Below are positions 1-9,008 of a stretch of DNA of 64,000 bases, piece after piece. The notes below the pieces were generated by a model. That model saw nothing but the letters and a program-made list of their open reading frames with translations. It was not told the DNA's origin and did not search any database. Source of the stretch: CAVQJU01 sp963729215 (GTDB lineage Bacteria; Acidobacteriota; Vicinamibacteria; Vicinamibacterales; CAVVIG01). The first letter of the stretch is position 1; each line of letters begins with the position of its first letter. The stretch is from positions 1-64,000 of the forward strand of contig CAVSND010000009.1 of the NCBI GenBank assembly GCA_963729215.1. Direction: 5' to 3'. A program made the position numbers and the translations under genes.

Positions 1-737
1 CCACCACGAGCCTCATCCGGCTGGGGCGTGCTGCCTGGACCTGCGGAATTCTCGATGAATGTGTTGCGAGTTGATCGACCGTAGCGCCCAGCAGCGACGA
101 CGCGAAGATCCGGCCGGGACCTTCCGGCACCTCGACCTCCGACGGCACCACCAGGACCGGGATCCCGGCGGACACCGCCGCCTGCGTGCCCGACGGTGAG
201 TCTTCAACCGCGAGGCAGTCGGCGGCGGTCAGCCCGAGCAATGTCCATCGCCTGCAGATAGGGCATCGGGTCGCTGGCTTCTTCCAGCGGCCACCTCGTC
301 CCCACAGATGGTGATCACGTCGAACCGGTGCGCCCCCAGCAAACCACCGACAGCGACCTCCACCAGTGACCGAGGCGAGTTGGTCACCAATGCGGTCTTG
401 AGCCCGGCGCCGCGAATCGAGTCGATGAGGGATTCCGCGCCCGGCTGCCACAACAGGTCCTCGGCAAAGATCTCCCCGTGATGGCAAGTAGCAGTGCGGT
501 GATTTCCTCCACATCCTCGGGCGAGCCGAGGTGCTCGAGCAGCAACGCCACCGACTCCGGGATCGACATGCCCGGCGTTGCCCTCGCCAGCACTTCGTCA
601 GTGACTGGCGGCCCCCCAGCTGCCGCGCGACCCCATCCATGGACACCGACCAGAGTCGCTCCGAATCGACCAGGGTCCCGTCCATGTCGAACAGGACTCC
701 ACCAAGTTCTTCCAACTGGCTCGGAGCGGTCGATCAT
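1..737 (-). CDS. HAD-family hydrolase, frameshifted, may run off the left edge
   Basis: Haloacid dehalogenase-type phosphatase of the phosphoglycolate or sugar-phosphate phosphatase group. Reading the minus strand in pieces gives a start MIDRSEP at 737, then in another frame motif I (FDMDGTLVDSE). The cap region and motif II (ALVTNSPRS) follow, and a third frame gives motif III (CLAVEDSPSGTQAA, near 190-230). At least three frame changes are needed to join them, with no in-frame substitution stops, so sequencing indels are the likely cause. The family and the HAD motifs are clear; the substrate is not. In Actinobacteria such HAD genes lie close to PAC2 and mshC, which agrees with the neighbours here. 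No stop was found before base 1. Confidence 0.7.
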
Positions 738-1007
738 CACACCGATTCTTTGTCCCACCGATCTCGACAGAACTCATTGCGCAACAACAGACTATGTCCC
801 AGCTGCCGGGCGTTGGGCGGACCCTGCAGAGCTTCGACGACCCCCGGCCCGCGGGTCCGCAGCGGCAATGGTCGGGGTAAGGTGGGTGGGGGGGCGTTCA
901 CCGCTGCAGCCTAATCACCACCCACCCCGGTTCATTGGCGGGCCGGGTTGCCCTACTTGCCCACGGTGGGCTCGCTAGCCGAGCCAGACGCACGTAGGCT
1001 GACCTGC

Positions 1008-1853
1008 GTGAGTGAGTTCCCGGCCCTACGCAACCCGGTGATGATCGCCGCCTTCGAAGGGTGGAACGACGCCGGCGATGCCGCAACCGCCGCTATCGAG
1101 CAACTGGGTCTGATCTGGGATGCGACCCCGCTGAGCGAAGCTCGACCCGGAGGGTTTCTACGACTTCCAGGTGACCAGGCCAACCGTCAGGTTGATCGAT
1201 GGGGTCACCAGAACCATCGATTGGCCGACCACCAGACTGTCCGCCTGCCGGCTCCAAGGCTCGTCGCAGAGACGTCATCCTGGTGCACGGCATCGAGCCG
1301 AACTTCCGGTGGCGGGCCTTCTGCGACGAGTTGTTGAAGATCGCCGTCGAGAATCAGGTTGCCTCCGTGATCAGCCTGGGGGCACTGCTGGCCGACGTTC
1401 CGCACACCCGTCCGATCCAGGTCACCGGCTCGGCACACGACGAGGAGACCGCAGCCCAGGTTGGGGCTCGCCCGGTCCCGCTACGAGGGCCCCACCGGTA
1501 TCTCCGGAGTCTTCCAGGACGCTTGTGTGCAGGTGGGGATCCCATCGATGTCGTTCTGGGCCTCGGTTCCGCACTATGTGTCACAGGCGCCGTCCCCGAA
1601 GGCAACCCTCGCGCTGCTGCACCGCGTCGAAGACGTCATGGACATCGAGGTACCGCTCGGGAATCTGCCGACCCAGTCCGACGAGTGGGAGGCGGAGGTC
1701 ACCCAGATCGCTGCCGAAGACGACGAGATATCCGAGTACATCAGAGCCTTGGAGGAGCGGGAGGAAGAGGACGAACCGCTCAAACCGGCGTCAGGCGAGT
1801 CGATTGCTGCTGAATTCGAACGGTATCTGCGCCGCCGTGGCCCGTCCGGGTGA
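1008..1853 (+). CDS. PAC2 family protein (proteasome assembly chaperone-like), frameshifted
   Basis: PAC2-fold protein of the actinobacterial type, about 280 residues. The start is GTG 1008 (VSEFPALRNPVMIAAFEGWNDAGDA, given here as two overlapping motifs LRNPVMIAAF and EGWNDAGDAA). The frame changes near 1145, 1230 and 1460, after which HGIEPNFRW, LGALLADVPHTRP, RYEGPTGI, VPHYVSQAPSPKATL and the C-terminal FERYLRRRGP follow in the right order. These are hallmark stretches of the family. The function is unresolved; homologues are thought to be ATP-grasp-associated or chaperone-like proteins. The three indels in 850 bases match the error pattern of the whole left block. Confidence 0.8.
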
Positions 1854-1875
1854 AGGTCGGCGGAAAATTCTCCTC

Positions 1876-2247
1876 ATGGGCTTGCAGTGGGAACAGGTTG
1901 TGGTCGATGCCGCGGACCCGATCGAGCTGGGGCGGCTGGTGGGCTACGGCCGCTTCGGCTGGGTGGTCCATGGTCCGAGGAGCCCGACGAGGTCGAGATC
2001 AGGCCCACCCCCGATGACGGGATCCCCGGTCTGATCTTTGTCACGGTTCCCGAACCCAACACAATCCAAGAACCGGCTGCACCTGGACTTCCGGCCGGAC
2101 GACCAGGACGCCGAGGTGGATCGGCTGCTCGGTCTTGGCGCGACCACAGTTGACATCGGTCAGGGCCACGGGAAAACCTGGGTGGTCATGGCCGACCCGG
2201 AAGGCAACGAATTCTGCGTGCTGGCATCCGGACCCTCGGGTTCGTGA
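1876..2247 (+). CDS. VOC (glyoxalase/bleomycin-resistance fold) protein, frameshifted
   Basis: Small vicinal-oxygen-chelate protein of about 120 residues, 22 bases downstream of the PAC2 gene. It begins MGLQWEQVVVDAADP in one frame, passes through EPDEVEIRPTPDDGIPG in a second, and ends in a third with NRLHLDFRPDDQDAEV and a terminal VVMADPEGNEFCVL, the typical VOC C-terminal strand. The paired half-site residues (His in LHLDF, Glu in GNEFCVL) suggest a metal site or its relic. Substrate unknown. At least two indels interrupt it. Confidence 0.7.
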
Positions 2248-2273
2248 TACCCCAGGCGCCCGACCCCACACTC

Positions 2274-2346
2274 GGTCGGCCAGTCAGCCAGTCAGTCGGC
2301 CAGTTCGGGCCAGTCGGCCAGTCGGCCAGTCGGCCAGTCAGTCAGG
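2274..2346 (+). repeat. short tandem repeat, CGGCCAGT-like units
   Basis: About 70 bases made of imperfect copies of CGGCCAGT with shorter CAGT spacers, directly after the VOC gene. It lies between the convergent VOC and minus-strand genes and has no coding signal of its own. It could be a slipped-strand microsatellite. Confidence 0.75.
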
Positions 2347-2400
2347 CCTCGGCGCTCGGCGTGCTCGTCGGTTGCTGCTGCTCTGGGCTTCCACAGCGTC

Positions 2401-2541
2401 TCAATCGGGTCGTCGAGGTCCAGACGTCCGCAAACTCCTCGTCGCTGATCGGTACCCCGAGATAGTCCTCCGCCCCCGAGCAGCGGCGAATTTCTCCTCA
2501 TCGGTCGGCTCACGGCGGTGCGGTCCGGTCTTACTTTCCAT
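2401..2541 (-). CDS. possible small hypothetical protein downstream of mshC
   Basis: Weak candidate. ATG at 2541 opens MESKTGPHRREPTDEEKF, then a stretch that in a neighbouring frame reads EDYLGVPISDEEFADVW, which looks more protein-like than the in-frame reading and again suggests an indel. It lies about 50 bases after the end of mshC on the same strand. No family recognised; it could be a 45-70 residue actinobacterial protein or noise. Confidence 0.3.
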   Translation of the reverse strand: MESKTGPHRREPTDEEKFAAARGRRTISGYRSATRSLRTSGPRRPD

Positions 2542-2594
2542 GACGGTCCTCTCGGTTCGTGCAGGTCCTTGTCGGGCTATTTTCCCCGCAAAAA

Positions 2595-3820
2595 TCAGCG
2601 CAAAAAAAAAAAAGAAGGGTGATGCCCGAGCAGGGCGTCCACCGCGTCGGCCACCGCCGACCGTCCATCGCGTCGTTGGCCGCCCAGCGTCCAGCTCGGC
2701 CACCACGGTCGGCGTGTCCAGGTCGTTCGCCAGCGCGTCCCGGATCGCCTCGACCACCGCGCCGCCGGCTGCCGGACCGGACGGCCGCCGCCCGCCACCG
2801 GTCCAGCCGCTCCTCCGCGGATGCAGCACGTCGTCCGACCAGGCCCGGTCCTGCCGGTAGTGCCCGGCCAGCAGCCCAGCCGCATCGCCATCGGATCGAC
2901 ACCCTGTGCAGCAGCCGGGAGACGAAGACCAGGTTGCCCTTGGACTTGGACATCTTCTCGCCGTCCAGCCCGATCATCCCGGCGTGCGTGTAGTGCCGGG
3001 CGAACGGCCGCTTGCCGGACAGCACCTCGGCGTGCGCGGCGGAGCACTCGTGGTGCGGGAAGATCAGGTCGCTGCCACCGCCCTGCAGGTCGATGACCGG
3101 CCCGATCCGGTTGCCGGCGATGACGGCGCACTCGATGTGCCAGCCGGGTCGTCCGCGGCCCATCGGGGACGTCCAGGACGGCTCCCCGGGCCGTTCCATC
3201 CGCCACAGCAGCGGGTCCAGCCGTTGCCGCTTGCCCGGCCGGTCGGGATCGCCGCCGCGTTCGGCGGACAGCCGCAGCATGGTCGGCTCGTCGTAGCGGG
3301 ACTCGTAGCCGAAATGCCCGGACGCGGTGACGTCGAAATACACGTCGGGGTACTGCTCGTCGGTGACCCGGTAGGCGGCGCCGGCGTCCAACAGTTCCTG
3401 CACCGCGGCGGTGACCTCGTCCATCGCCTCCACCGCGCCGATGTAGTCGGCCGGCGGGATCACCCGCAGCGCGGTCATGTCGTCCCGGAACAGGCCGATC
3501 TCACGGTCGGCCAGCTTGCGCCAGGACACGCCGTCACGGTGTGCGCGTTCCAGCAGCGGGTCGTCGATGTCGGTGATGTTCTGCACGTAGTGCACCTGGT
3601 GGCCGGCGTCCAGCCACATCCGTTGCACCAGGTCGAAAGCCAGGTAGGTCGCCGCGTGGCCGAGATGGGTGGCGTCGTACGGGGTGATCCCGCAGACGTA
3701 CATCGTGGCCGTCGGGCCGGGGTCGGTGGGCCGCACCTCCCCGCTCGCCGAGTCGTAGAGCCGCAGCTGTCGGCCCGCTCCGGGGATCCCGGGCACGGGC
3801 GGTGAAGGCCAGGATTGCAC
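2595..3820 (-). CDS. mshC: L-cysteine:1D-myo-inositol 2-amino-2-deoxy-alpha-D-glucopyranoside ligase MshC (3' end frameshifted)
   Basis: Mycothiol biosynthesis ligase that activates cysteine with ATP and joins it to GlcN-inositol; a cysteinyl-tRNA synthetase paralogue restricted to Actinobacteria. GTG 3820 starts MQSWPSPPVPG, the usual MshC N-terminus. Visible motifs are MYVCGITPYD (zinc cysteine), THLGHA (HIGH-type), YVQNITDIDDPLLERA, WHIECAVIAG (second zinc cysteine), FPHHECSAAHAE and KMSKSKGN. Beyond the KMSKS loop the C-terminal helical part is broken by several frame changes (GVDPMAMRL, EAIRDALANDLDTPTVV and AVADAVDALLG lie in different frames), ending near a 12-A homopolymer at about 2604. 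This gene alone argues that the left block is actinobacterial DNA. Confidence 0.92.
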
Positions 3821-4444
3821 CGCTCCACAGTAGTCGGGCCGGTCGGTCCTCGGGGATCGCTGCCGGGCGCGTCACGCCCGGCACCACGTGCCGGTTCGCG
3901 TGCAGCACCGCCTCCTGCCACGGGTGCAGCGCGGTGCCCCGCAGTCCGTCGGGCGGCGAGGACTCCGGGAACATCAGGTTCCGCCGGTCCCGACGGTGCG
4001 GCAGGTTCAGCGCATGCCCGAGCTCGTGCACCAGCACCGTCTCGTCGTAGGTCCCCGGATCGGCGCGTCGAACAGGGAGGCCTGCACGATCACCCAGTCC
4101 GCGCTGATGCCCAACGAGCAGCCCGTGGTCCGGCCGGCGATCTCCCGGACCACCACCACCGTCACCGGCGTGCCGACGACCAGGCCGGCCACATCAACGG
4201 GCGCCTCGTGCCGGCGGTAGAACTCGGTGCGGCCGAGCACGTCGTCCAGCAGCAGCAGCCGGTTCGCCCGGGGGTTGAGCGCACGGGGCGGGGCCGGCTC
4301 GTCGATCACCTGCAGCCGGGCGGTGCGCACCCGGATGCCGGCCTGCTCCCGCAGCACTTCGTCAGCCCGGCGGAGCGACGGTCGCACCGCGTCGGGAGCG
4401 CACAGGGGCCGACCGTTCTCGTCGGACAGGATCACCACGTGCAC
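3821..4444 (-). CDS. putative zinc metallopeptidase, matrixin-like, frameshifted
   Basis: Two frames together give a protein with HELGHALNLPH followed by a Met-turn-like NLMFPES. H, H and H have metzincin spacing (HExxHxxxxxH), although the usual glycine is Asn. The upstream half (VVILSDENGRPLCAPDAV, LLLLDDVLGRTEFYRRHEAP) is in the other frame; the switch lies near 4035. The N-terminus is uncertain: coding-like sequence in further frames continues to about 4,620. No clear signal peptide is visible. It sits between mshC and the SCO1664-like gene, where mycobacteria carry other genes. Protease activity is inferred from the motif only. Confidence 0.55.
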
Positions 4445-4625
4445 CCGCAGGGTCGCCGGACCGATCTGCTGTCCCGTCGACCGCCGCCTTGACGCTCGAC
4501 GCGGCGGTCAGCACGCCGTTGGATGCGTCCAGCGCCAACCCGCCGACCGCGCGGCGGGATGCGTCCCGGTCGGTCCCCCGCCAGACCCCGCTGCCGGTGC
4601 TGATCGTTCGGTCGCCAGGGCTCCC

Positions 4626-5449
4626 TCACAGCGGCGGCCACGGGATCGGGGTGCGGTGCCCGGGCGGCTTCGGGAATTTCTCGCGTCGACGTCGAGCCGT
4701 TCGATCCGGTGCCGCAGCGCGGCGATCTCCGCCGTGGTGATCAGCTCGTCCAACTGGTCGCCGAGCGTGCCGTCGAGCTCGCAGGTCAGCCGACCCAACC
4801 CGGCCAGCACCGCCGCCGGCAGCCGGGTGCCGGCCCAGCCCCACAGGATGGTGCGCAGCTTCTCGTCCTGGTGGAAGCACAGACCGTGGTCGACGCCCAG
4901 GATCCGGCCGTCCGGGGTGGGCAGCACGTGCGAGCCCTTGCGGTCGGCGTTGTTGACGACCAGGTCGAACCCGGCCAGTACGGCCAACGCCGGATTGTCG
5001 GCGTGCACGACGGCGACGTCGTCGCCGGTCACGTCGACCGCCCGCATCACCGGCAGCCAGCCTCGGGGACCTTGCGGATCGGCACCAGGTCGACCATCAG
5101 GTCGGGGTCGCAGTCGTCGATCCAGCGCTGCACCATGCCCGGCCCGAACGGGCCGTCCCGGATCATCGTCAGCGGCACGCAGTCCCAGCCGGCGGCCGCC
5201 GACACCAGGTAGGCGGCCAGTTCCCGCTCGGCCAGGGTGCCGTCGGGGAAGTCCCACAGCGGACGTTCGCCGCGGACCGGCTTGTAGATGCAGTCGACGG
5301 CGACGCCGTCCAGCGTGGCCTGAGCGAGCAGGGTGAGGTTGGAGGCGTCGGTGAGCCGGCCGGTGACGGTGATCTCCCCGTGCCCGCAGGACCTGCGCGG
5401 TGATGTCCGCGGCGGCGTCCTCGGTCGGCGGGGAGTCCCGGTCAGCCAA
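4626..5449 (-). CDS. SCO1664 family protein (PI3/PI4-kinase-like fold), frameshifted
   Basis: Actinobacterial conserved protein (TIGR03843 type), about 270 residues, with a phosphatidylinositol-kinase-like fold and no established role. ATG 5449 opens MADRDSPPTEDAAAD. A second frame carries CIYKPVRGERPLWDFPDGTL and PLTMIRDGPFGPGMVQ. The first frame returns with FDLVVNNADRKGSHVL, ILGVDHGLCFH and ILWGWAGTRLP, and a third gives the conserved end PIPWPPL before the stop at 4626. The start overlaps the DUF3090 stop (5442), as expected for this conserved gene pair. At least three indels. Confidence 0.85.
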
Positions 5450-6003
5450 CCGCGCCGCGGTGGTAGCCGTTCAGCCGCGGGCAGATGTGCCCCTCGGGGT
5501 CGAGCGGATTGCTGCACAGCGGGCACGGCGGGCGTCCGGCGGCGACCACCTGCTCCGCGTGCTTGGCGAAATCGCGGGCGGCGGCCAGCGAGAGGAACAC
5601 CCGCAGCGCGTCGGGACCGTCCTCCCGGTCCTCGAGCACGATGTCCTCGCCGACCTCCTCCTCGGACAGGGCGAGCAGTTCGACGATCACCTGCGAACCC
5701 TCGCCGTCCCAGGCCAATCCCATGGTGCCGACCCGGAACTCCGCGTCGACCGGGGTGGACAGGGTCAGCTCGCCCTCGGGCGGCGCGCTCGGATTCGGCC
5801 TGGGCGCCGAACCGGCGGGCCACCTCGGTGATCAGCGAGCCGAGCCGATCGGCGAGCACCGCGACCTGCTGCTTCTCGCAGGAGACGGACAGCACCCGCC
5901 GGCCGTCGACCACCTGCAGAAAGAATTCGCGTTCACCGGGCTGCCCGATGGTCCCGGCGAGGAACCGCTCGGGCGAGCGGAAGACGTGGATCTGGCGCGA
6001 CAT
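5442..6003 (-). CDS. DUF3090 family protein, frameshifted
   Basis: About 187 residues; ATG 6003 starts MSRQIHVFRSPERFLAGTIG, the characteristic DUF3090 N-terminus. One frame change near 5,790 joins it to MGLAWDGEGSQVIVEL, SLAAARDFAKHAEQVVAAGRP and a C-terminal cysteine cluster CPLCSNPLDPEGHICPRLNGYH, which could bind zinc. The function is unknown, but in Actinobacteria it forms a conserved run with the histidine phosphatase upstream and the SCO1664-type protein downstream, as here. Confidence 0.88.
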
Positions 6004-6016
6004 GACGGTCCTGAGC

Positions 6017-6856
6017 TTAGTCGTCCTGCGGATCAGCGGGTGACGCCACCGGGCACGGCGTCCGAAGCGACTGTCTCCGCGCTGAATCGATTGGGTGGCC
6101 GGGGAGGTCGGGGCGGGACGGCCTGGCCAGGATCGGGTCGCCGGTGTCGTTGATTCGCTCGACAAACGGGCGCAGCGGCGTGTACCGGATCACCGAGATC
6201 GACGCGGGGGCGACGACGATCCGCTGGAATGCGTCCAGGTGCAGGCCCAGCGCATCGGCCAGGATCGCCTTGATGACGTCGCCGTGCGCGCAGATCAGCA
6301 CGGTCTGGTCGGCGGTCGCTGCCTGCCTGATCAGCGGATCCGTCGGCCGCCCGAGTCGACATGGCGGCCAGACCTTCCCCCTCCGGGAACACCGCGGCCG
6401 ACGGGTGGGCCTGCACGATCCGCCACAGCGGTTCTGCGCCAGGTCTTTGAGGCACGGCCGGACCAGCCGCCGTAGTCGACCTCGAGAAGTCGGTCGTCTT
6501 TTTCGATCGGCAGGTCGATCGGCGGCGAGAACGGCGCCAGGGTCTGCATACACCGTTCCAGCGGGGAGGAGATCAGCCGATCGAACCGGGCGCTGGCCAG
6601 CCGGCGGCAATTGCTGCTGCCTGACTTTCGCCGTATTCGTTGAGCCGACTCCGGGGGTGCGGCCGGCCAGAATGCCCGACACATTGGCCGTCGATCGTCC
6701 GTGCCGGACCAGCACCACGGTCAGCACCGGGGGCGGGGTTCTTTCGAGGCTGTGATCGTGCGGCTTTTCCGGGCCACGGACTTGCGCTGTGGGCGTAGTC
6801 GATCCGGCTGGTTCAGTGCTCGGATTCGCGGGCGGGCTCACTTCGTGATCGGTCAT
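6017..6856 (-). CDS. histidine phosphatase family protein (MSMEG_4193 type), frameshifted
   Basis: Phosphoglycerate-mutase-like phosphatase of the actinobacterial SCO1664/DUF3090 neighbourhood. The core starts VVLVRHGRSTANVSG (catalytic RHG) near 6,735. ASARFDRLISSPLERC and LLEVDYGGWSG follow in another frame. The second catalytic histidine, TVLICAHGDVIKAILADALG, is back in the first frame, giving at least two indels. The open frame reaches ATG 6856, but that would add a 45-residue Pro/Thr-rich extension; GTG codons just before VVLVRHG are plausible starts, since this family usually begins there. It is the last gene before the suspected contig junction, and its 13-base gap to DUF3090 indicates an operon. 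Confidence 0.82.
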   Translation of the reverse strand: MTDHEVSPPANPSTEPAGSTTPTAQVRGPEKPHDHSLERTPPPVLTVVLVRHGRSTANVSGILAGRTPGVGSTNTAKVRQQQLPPAGQRPVRSADLLPAGTVYADPGAVLAADRPADRKRRPTSRGRLRRLVRPCLKDLAQNRCGGSCRPTRRPRCSRRGKVWPPCRLGRPTDPLIRQAATADQTVLICAHGDVIKAILADALGLHLDAFQRIVVAPASISVIRYTPLRPFVERINDTGDPILARPSRPDLPGHPIDSARRQSLRTPCPVASPADPQDD

Positions 6857-6900
6857 CAGGTAGCTGCCAACGCCCCGGTGCTCAGCGCCACCCGCTTGGG
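6845..6900. other. apparent junction between an actinobacterial and an acidobacterial sequence
   Basis: Left of here all genes are actinobacterial and multiply frameshifted; right of here gene content is acidobacterial and mostly intact. The minus-strand ORF entering from the right (start 7275) reaches a stop exactly where the left ORF's first ATG lies, so its C-terminus may be cut. The breakpoint is placed by gene content only; its exact base is not visible. Confidence 0.55.
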
Positions 6901-7275
6901 ATCGTCGGCTGGTTCTGCCAGCGCAATCACGGCCGCGCGCAAGGGGTTCGGTGAGACGATGCGCGCGATCGCAATGCGCAGTCCCTCGAAGACGTCCACG
7001 CGCGACTGTCCCGTCGCCAGCACCTGCTCGAGCGCCGTGCGCATCGGCGAGCCATCCGGCTGGAGTGCGAGCCGTCTCAGGCGCTTGATGATGGTGCCGT
7101 TGCCCGGCGGCAGAATCGGCATGCAGCGCTCGTCGAATAGTTCGAACGCGGCGTTCAGATGATGGCGAAGCTGCAGAAGGTACTCGAGCTCCGCGTTCGC
7201 GGCGCTGGCTCGCCGATCGATCGCGGCGGAATCCTGAGGCACGAGTTCCTTGAACGAGACGGCTGAATCCTCCAT
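6856..7275 (-). CDS. hypothetical protein, probably truncated at the junction
   Basis: 139 residues from ATG 7275 (MEDSAVSFKELVPQDSAA). The middle reads LEYLLQLRHHLNAAFEL, IKRLRRLALQPDGSPM and TALEQVLATGQSRVDVFEGLRIAIARIV. The pattern resembles the N-terminal helical and sensor-like part of larger acidobacterial signalling proteins, but no family can be named with confidence. The last few residues may derive from the neighbouring genome if the contig is chimeric, so the true protein may be longer. Confidence 0.45.
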   Translation of the reverse strand: MEDSAVSFKELVPQDSAAIDRRASAANAELEYLLQLRHHLNAAFELFDERCMPILPPGNGTIIKRLRRLALQPDGSPMRTALEQVLATGQSRVDVFEGLRIAIARIVSPNPLRAAVIALAEPADDPKRVALSTGALAAT

Positions 7276-7293
7276 GCAGGTCTGAGGATGATG

Positions 7294-7377
7294 TTAGGCA
7301 ATTTTGATGAGCTGGTCGAGCGACAAAGTTTGGATCGGCGTTTCCGGCGGCCGTCCGCCGACGACGATGCGTGGCAT
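7294..7377 (-). CDS. possible 27-residue peptide
   Basis: ATG 7377 to TAA 7294 encodes MPRIVVGGRPPETPIQTL followed by SLDQLIKIA. It ends 18 bases before the start of the next minus-strand gene (7275), so it could be a leader peptide or a small gene in the same transcript. No convincing ribosome binding site is seen, so it may be chance. Confidence 0.25.
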   Translation of the reverse strand: MPRIVVGGRPPETPIQTLSLDQLIKIA

Positions 7378-7483
7378 TTCTCTTGCTCTGCTCGGGTTGA
7401 ACTAGACGAGAATCGCAAATTCTGCTGACACAGGGCCGATTGGCCGCGTGTCAGAGCGTCTGCGGTTGACGTCGCTGACTGTT

Positions 7484-7503
7484 TGGCAGAAGTATGTCTG
7501 CCA
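7484..7503. promoter_or_regulatory. 20-base dyad upstream of the diguanylate cyclase gene
   Basis: TGGCAGA and TCTGCCA form a perfect 7-base inverted repeat around a 6-base centre, about 100 bases before the chosen start 7601. It is a candidate operator; a TTGAC element lies about 15 bases upstream of it. No matching regulator is known. Confidence 0.3.
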
Positions 7504-7600
7504 GAGGCGCGATTTGTTGAGTGAAACCGGATCGGCGGGCCTGGCGTGTCTCTCGGAGGGAGACGCCACATTTGACGTGACCAGAGGCCAGGAGGTTGCA

Positions 7601-8959
7601 ATGACGGACCGCCTCCGCCTCACCGTCGCGGGCCTGGCGGACCTTCTCCAGTCGACCGTCGCCCTGTTTGAGGGCCGGAGCGGCGATCTCCGTTTCGTAT
7701 CGAGCGCGATTCGGACCGCCTCGTTGCCCCCAATCGCCGACGCACGCCAGATGACGAGGGCGAGCGTGGCGGCGCGCCACAGCACGGCCCCGACGATCAT
7801 CACAGTGGATAGCGGCCCCTGGACGCTGCTCAGGGTGCGGCGCCACGGGCGCGCCGCCACGCTGGCGGTTCACGGCGATCACACAGCCGCGGCGGCGCCC
7901 ATCACCGCAACTGGATTCACGCTGTCGAAAATCCTGGAACGGGACGACGCCACGAGCGGAGCGCGGCGGCAGGCCGCCGCCCATGCTCTGGCTCGCCGGC
8001 TGGCGCGTGTGTATGGCTTTCCCCGGATGGCCGACCTCGTCTCCTCCGCGACCGCACGCCTGCTTGGCGCCCGCGTGACGAGCACCGCCATCTACGATCC
8101 CCTGACGCAGGTGCTCAAGGTCCAGGGCACGTACGGATACCCGAGCCTGCTCGTGGAACACACGCGCATCACGCCGGGCGAAGGCGTGATCGGCAGTGTC
8201 TTCCAGTCGGGTGTTGCCCTGTGCGTGCCCGACGTGCGGGCGCACGACGACCTGTCCAGGAACCGTCCCCGGTATCGCAGCAGTTCGTTCGTCGCGGTGC
8301 CGGTTCGAGCCGGTGAACGGATCCTGGGCGTCATCAGCGCGACCGACCGTGAAGACGACCGGCCATTTACCAGAGACGATGTGTCGTCATTGCGAGCGCT
8401 GGCCGCACCCGTCGCCCTCGCGCTGTCACGCGAGCTTGCGGTCAGCGAGGCCGAGCAGTACGCCCACGCCGCGGCGATAGACCCCCTCAGCGGCCTTTTC
8501 AACCGGCGCTACCTGCATGTCCGCCTCGAAGAGGAGCTCGAACGGGCGCGTCGCCACCAGATTCCCCTGGCGCTGCTGATGATCGACCTTGACGACTTCA
8601 AGATGGTCAACGACAAGTTCGGACACCTGGCCGGGGATGTCGTCATCAAGGACGTCGCCGTGATCCTGCGGCGCACGGTCAGGATGTTCGACGTGTGCAC
8701 GCGCTACGGCGGCGAGGAATTCGCGATTCTGATGCCGAACAGCGGGGCGCAGTCGGCCGCAACCGTCGCCGAGCGCATCCGGCGGCGGATCGAGTCCTAT
8801 CAGTTCTCGGAGCCCGCGCTGGCGTCGCTGTCGGTGACGGCCAGCATCGGCCTGGCGGTGTCGACCTCGCAGCTGCTGCCGCGCGATCTGATCGAGCGGG
8901 CCGATCAGGCGCTGTATCAGGCAAAAACACTCGGGAAAAACCGCGTCTGGTTCGGGTGA
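7601..8959 (+). CDS. diguanylate cyclase with GAF domain
   Basis: Makes cyclic di-GMP from two GTP. ATG 7601 is chosen because AGGAGG lies five bases upstream (7590-7595), although the frame is open back to 7448. The 452-residue protein has an N-terminal region without recognised fold (1-170). A GAF domain covers about 185-320 (GEGVIGSVFQSG, RSSSFVAVPVRAGERILGVIS), and a GGDEF domain covers about 335-450 (DPLSGLFNRRYL, MIDLDDFKMVNDKFGH, RYGGEEFAIL, SIGLAV). The GGEEF signature is intact. An RxxD (RMFD) five residues before it matches the product-inhibition I-site. No membrane segment is seen. The following receiver/PilZ gene is 49 bases away and likely co-transcribed. Confidence 0.9.
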   Translation: MTDRLRLTVAGLADLLQSTVALFEGRSGDLRFVSSAIRTASLPPIADARQMTRASVAARHSTAPTIITVDSGPWTLLRVRRHGRAATLAVHGDHTAAAAPITATGFTLSKILERDDATSGARRQAAAHALARRLARVYGFPRMADLVSSATARLLGARVTSTAIYDPLTQVLKVQGTYGYPSLLVEHTRITPGEGVIGSVFQSGVALCVPDVRAHDDLSRNRPRYRSSSFVAVPVRAGERILGVISATDREDDRPFTRDDVSSLRALAAPVALALSRELAVSEAEQYAHAAAIDPLSGLFNRRYLHVRLEEELERARRHQIPLALLMIDLDDFKMVNDKFGHLAGDVVIKDVAVILRRTVRMFDVCTRYGGEEFAILMPNSGAQSAATVAERIRRRIESYQFSEPALASLSVTASIGLAVSTSQLLPRDLIERADQALYQAKTLGKNRVWFG

Positions 8960-9008
8960 TGCGGGACATGACGATGCGGATTCAGAAGACGGCTTCGTAA
9001 GGGGATTC

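Noticed and set aside
2274..2346. CRISPR array
   Set aside because: Units are 8 bases long and contiguous, without spacers of 30-40 bases.
6856..7275. Idea that the start/stop overlap at 6,856 shows a real operon across the join
   Set aside because: The two genes come from different phyla by content, so the TGATG overlap is best seen as chance near the junction.
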